A stretch of 64,000 nucleotides of DNA from Arthrobacter sp. 24S4-2. Lineage in GTDB: Bacteria; Actinomycetota; Actinomycetes; Actinomycetales; Micrococcaceae. The notes below the pieces were generated by a model. It saw only the letters and a program-made list of their open reading frames with translations, made no database searches and was not told the DNA's origin. Below are positions 61,927 to 64,000 of the stretch, piece by piece. The stretch is taken from positions 310,001-374,000 of the forward strand of contig NZ_CP040018.1 of NCBI RefSeq assembly GCF_005280255.1, read 5' to 3'. Each line of letters starts with the position of its first letter. Position 1 is the stretch's first letter. The position numbers and the translations under genes were made by a program.

Positions 61927-64000
61927 AAACCACGTGGTGTGGTTCGACGAGATCGGAATGGAGAATGTGCCCCAGGTGGGCGGCAAGAACGCGTCGTTGG
62001 GGGAGATGACGCGCTCGCTCAAGTCCGGCGGAGTGCGCGTGCCGGACGGCTTCGCCACCACGGCGTCCGCCTACCGCACGTTCATCAAAGCCAACGGCAT
62101 CGACGCCGCCATGCGCGCCCGGATCGCGGAGTACCGGGCCGGCGAGATGTCGCTGCGGTCCACGGGCGAGGCCATCCGGGAGGTGTTCCTGGACAGCGAA
62201 TTCCCGGAAGACATCGCCGAGTCCATCCGCAGCCACTACCGGACCCTTGCCGAACGGGCGGGACTGGACCGGCTGTCCGTTGCAGTCCGCAGCAGCGCCA
62301 CTGCGGAGGACCTTCCGGATGCCAGCTTCGCCGGGCAGCAGGAGACGTTCCTGAACATTTCCGGCGAACGCGAGCTCCTGGACGCCTGCAGGCGCTGCTA
62401 CGCATCGCTTTTCACGGACCGGGCCATCAGCTACCGGGAGGTGAAGGGATTCGAGCACCTGGACGTGGCGCTTTCCATCGGGGTGCAGCGGATGGTGAGG
62501 TCCGACGTCGGCGCGTCCGGTGTGATGTTTTCCATCGACACCGACTCGGGCTTCCCCCGCGCGGCAGTGATCAGCGCAGCCTGGGGCCTGGGTGAAACGG
62601 TGGTCCAGGGCAGCATCAACCCGGACAAATACCTGGTGTTCAAGCCGCTGCTGGCGGACAAGGGCCTCGCTCCGATCATCGAGAAGACCCTCGGCTCCAA
62701 GGCCCGGAAGATGGTCTACAGCCGGGGCGGCCATGCGCGCACCCGGACGGTGGAAACGTCGGCGGAGGAGCGGGGCTCGTTCGTGCTGGACGACGCCGAG
62801 ATCCTGGACCTGGCGCGCTGGGCGGTGACGGTGGAGGAGCACTATGGCCGCCCCATGGACATGGAGTGGGCCCGCGACGGCGCCACCGGGGAGCTGTTCA
62901 TGGTGCAGGCGCGGCCCGAAACCGTCCAGGCGCTCAAGAGCGGGACGCGCTTCACCATCCACCACCTCCGCGGCACGGGTAAAGTCCTGGCGTCCGGCGC
63001 GGCGATCGGGGATTCCATCGCGCAGGGCACGGCGTGCGTCATCCGGGACACCCGGGACATCGACACCTTCCGCGACGGTGCCATCCTGGTCACCGAAATG
63101 ACGGATCCGGACTGGGTGCCGGTCATGAAACGGGCCTCTGGGATCGTCACGGACCACGGCGGGACCACCAGCCACGCGGCCATCGTGAGCCGGGAACTGG
63201 GCGTTCCCGCCGTCGTCGGCACCGGGAACGGAACCAGCGTCCTGGGCGAAGGCCAGGCCGTGACGCTGAGCTGCGCGGAAGGGGACCTCGGCAAGGTCTA
63301 CGACGGCACGGTTCCGTTCGACACCGAGGATGTGGATCTCGGCGCCCTGCCCGCCACCCGTACTGCCATGATGGTGAACATCGCCAGCCCGGGAGCCGCG
63401 TTCCAGTGGTGGCGGCTGCCCGCAGCCGGGGTGGGCCTGGCCCGGATGGAATTCATCATCAGCAACCTGATCCGGGTCCATCCGATGGCGCTGGTTCATC
63501 CGGAGCGGGTCACGGACGCGGACGAGGCCCGGCAGATCAAGGAGCTGACCAGCGGCTACGCGGACCCCCGGGAGTACTTCGTGCAGGCGCTGGCTTTGGG
63601 TATCGCCAAGATAGCCGCGCCGTACCATCCGCACCCTGTGATCGTCAGGCTCAGCGATTTCAAGACCAACGAGTACGCCCACCTGATTGGCGGGGGCTCC
63701 TTCGAACAGCCTGAAGAGAATCCCATGCTGGGCTTCCGGGGCGCATCCAGGTACTACGACGACCGCTACCGGGAGGGTTTCGCGCTGGAGTGTGCCGCAC
63801 TCAAACGGGTGCGGGAAACCATCGGCTTCAGCAACGTCATAGTGATGATCCCGTTCTGCCGCACTCCTGTCGAAGCGGACCGCGTGCTGGCGGTCATGGC
63901 TGAGAACGGCCTGGTGCGCGGCGAAAACGGCCTGCAGGTTTACATGATGTGCGAGATCCCCTCAAATGTGGTCCTGGCCGAGAAGTTCGCCCCCAAGTTC
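61919..64000 (+). CDS. ppsA: Phosphoenolpyruvate synthase (cut by window edge)
   Basis: First 694 codons of PEP synthase; the gene runs off the right edge. The ATP-grasp pyruvate/ATP-binding domain (~10-340) includes GGKNASLGEMTRSL and VRSSATAEDLPDASFAGQQE. The swivelling domain carries the phospho-histidine in DHGGTTSHAAIVSRELG near residue 418. The start of the PEP-binding barrel follows (GVGLARMEFIISNLIRVHP). It makes PEP from pyruvate and ATP, feeding gluconeogenesis. ATG 61919 with GGGAG 5 nt upstream is preferred; an in-frame ATG lies at 61892. It is translationally coupled to the cation ATPase. Confidence 0.93.
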   Translation, partial: MTENHVVWFDEIGMENVPQVGGKNASLGEMTRSLKSGGVRVPDGFATTASAYRTFIKANGIDAAMRARIAEYRAGEMSLRSTGEAIREVFLDSEFPEDIAESIRSHYRTLAERAGLDRLSVAVRSSATAEDLPDASFAGQQETFLNISGERELLDACRRCYASLFTDRAISYREVKGFEHLDVALSIGVQRMVRSDVGASGVMFSIDTDSGFPRAAVISAAWGLGETVVQGSINPDKYLVFKPLLADKGLAPIIEKTLGSKARKMVYSRGGHARTRTVETSAEERGSFVLDDAEILDLARWAVTVEEHYGRPMDMEWARDGATGELFMVQARPETVQALKSGTRFTIHHLRGTGKVLASGAAIGDSIAQGTACVIRDTRDIDTFRDGAILVTEMTDPDWVPVMKRASGIVTDHGGTTSHAAIVSRELGVPAVVGTGNGTSVLGEGQAVTLSCAEGDLGKVYDGTVPFDTEDVDLGALPATRTAMMVNIASPGAAFQWWRLPAAGVGLARMEFIISNLIRVHPMALVHPERVTDADEARQIKELTSGYADPREYFVQALALGIAKIAAPYHPHPVIVRLSDFKTNEYAHLIGGGSFEQPEENPMLGFRGASRYYDDRYREGFALECAALKRVRETIGFSNVIVMIPFCRTPVEADRVLAVMAENGLVRGENGLQVYMMCEIPSNVVLAEKFAPKF

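Noticed and set aside
61799..63682. 627-codon minus-strand open frame
   Set aside because: Antisense to the cation ATPase tail and ppsA; no conserved motif.
1..64000. CRISPR arrays, tRNA/rRNA genes, IS elements and prophage
   Set aside because: No regularly spaced repeats, cloverleaf-like tRNA sequence, transposase motifs or phage genes were seen on either strand.

Overview
The window is GC-rich actinobacterial chromosome, most likely from a Micrococcaceae member such as Arthrobacter or Pseudarthrobacter. This is an inference from gene content (GAF-ANTAR regulators, a desferrioxamine-type des operon, Ku plus LigD, a narGHJI-narK block, DUF6458 and FUSC proteins), from frequent GTG/TTG starts, and from many ATGA/GTGA overlaps. 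No tRNA, rRNA, CRISPR array, phage or IS element was seen, so this looks like ordinary chromosome.

Layout. 0-6.3 kb: a membrane acyltransferase with a small GNAT protein, a GAF-ANTAR regulator, a STAS-like protein, and a three-gene overlapping operon of a cellulose-synthase-like glycosyltransferase, an anti-sigma-antagonist (STAS) and an RsbW-type ATPase. 6.4-12 kb: an iron-box-controlled siderophore operon desABCD. 12-16.8 kb: an SDR, a FUSC membrane protein, an MHS-type transporter and two small disordered proteins. 16.8-21.4 kb: the NHEJ pair ligD and ku, diverging, then a Rho-N-like protein and an SRPBCC protein. 21.6-25.9 kb: the fructose PTS operon fruR-fruK-fruA-ptsH. 26-33 kb: DUF6458, a KAS-II enzyme, a carboxylesterase, and a LacI regulator, beta-phosphoglucomutase and GH65 phosphorylase disaccharide locus. 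33-37 kb: an MFS exporter, two unknown proteins and PxpA. 37-45.2 kb: respiratory nitrate reductase narGHJI with narK. 45.2-55.7 kb: a DUF445 protein, GDPD, an ABC exporter, a DoxX-like protein, AzlCD, a second GAF-ANTAR regulator beside an ANTAR remnant, TetR, a thiamine-binding protein, an O-methyltransferase and Dps. 55.7-59.1 kb: an uncharacterised cassette of an acyl-CoA-dehydrogenase-like protein, a PIG-L deacetylase fused to a NodS-like methyltransferase, and a GT2. 59.1-64 kb: a P2-type cation ATPase overlapping a PEP synthase gene cut by the window edge.

Four otherwise well-conserved genes (ligD, the beta-phosphoglucomutase, narG, the DUF445 gene) are each broken by what reads as one missing base in a short G or C run. 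The uniform pattern points to homopolymer undercalling in the assembly rather than four natural pseudogenes, so these products should be treated as probably intact in the organism.

The candidates most worth pursuing as undescribed systems are the deacetylase-methyltransferase/GT2/ACAD-like cassette at 55.7-59.1 kb and the polysaccharide synthase coupled to a partner-switching pair at 3.6-6.3 kb. Two promoter patterns recur. One is leaderless starts with TANNNT exactly 6 nt before ATG. The other is a TAAG-N4-CTTA palindrome ahead of dps and two other small stress-type genes.
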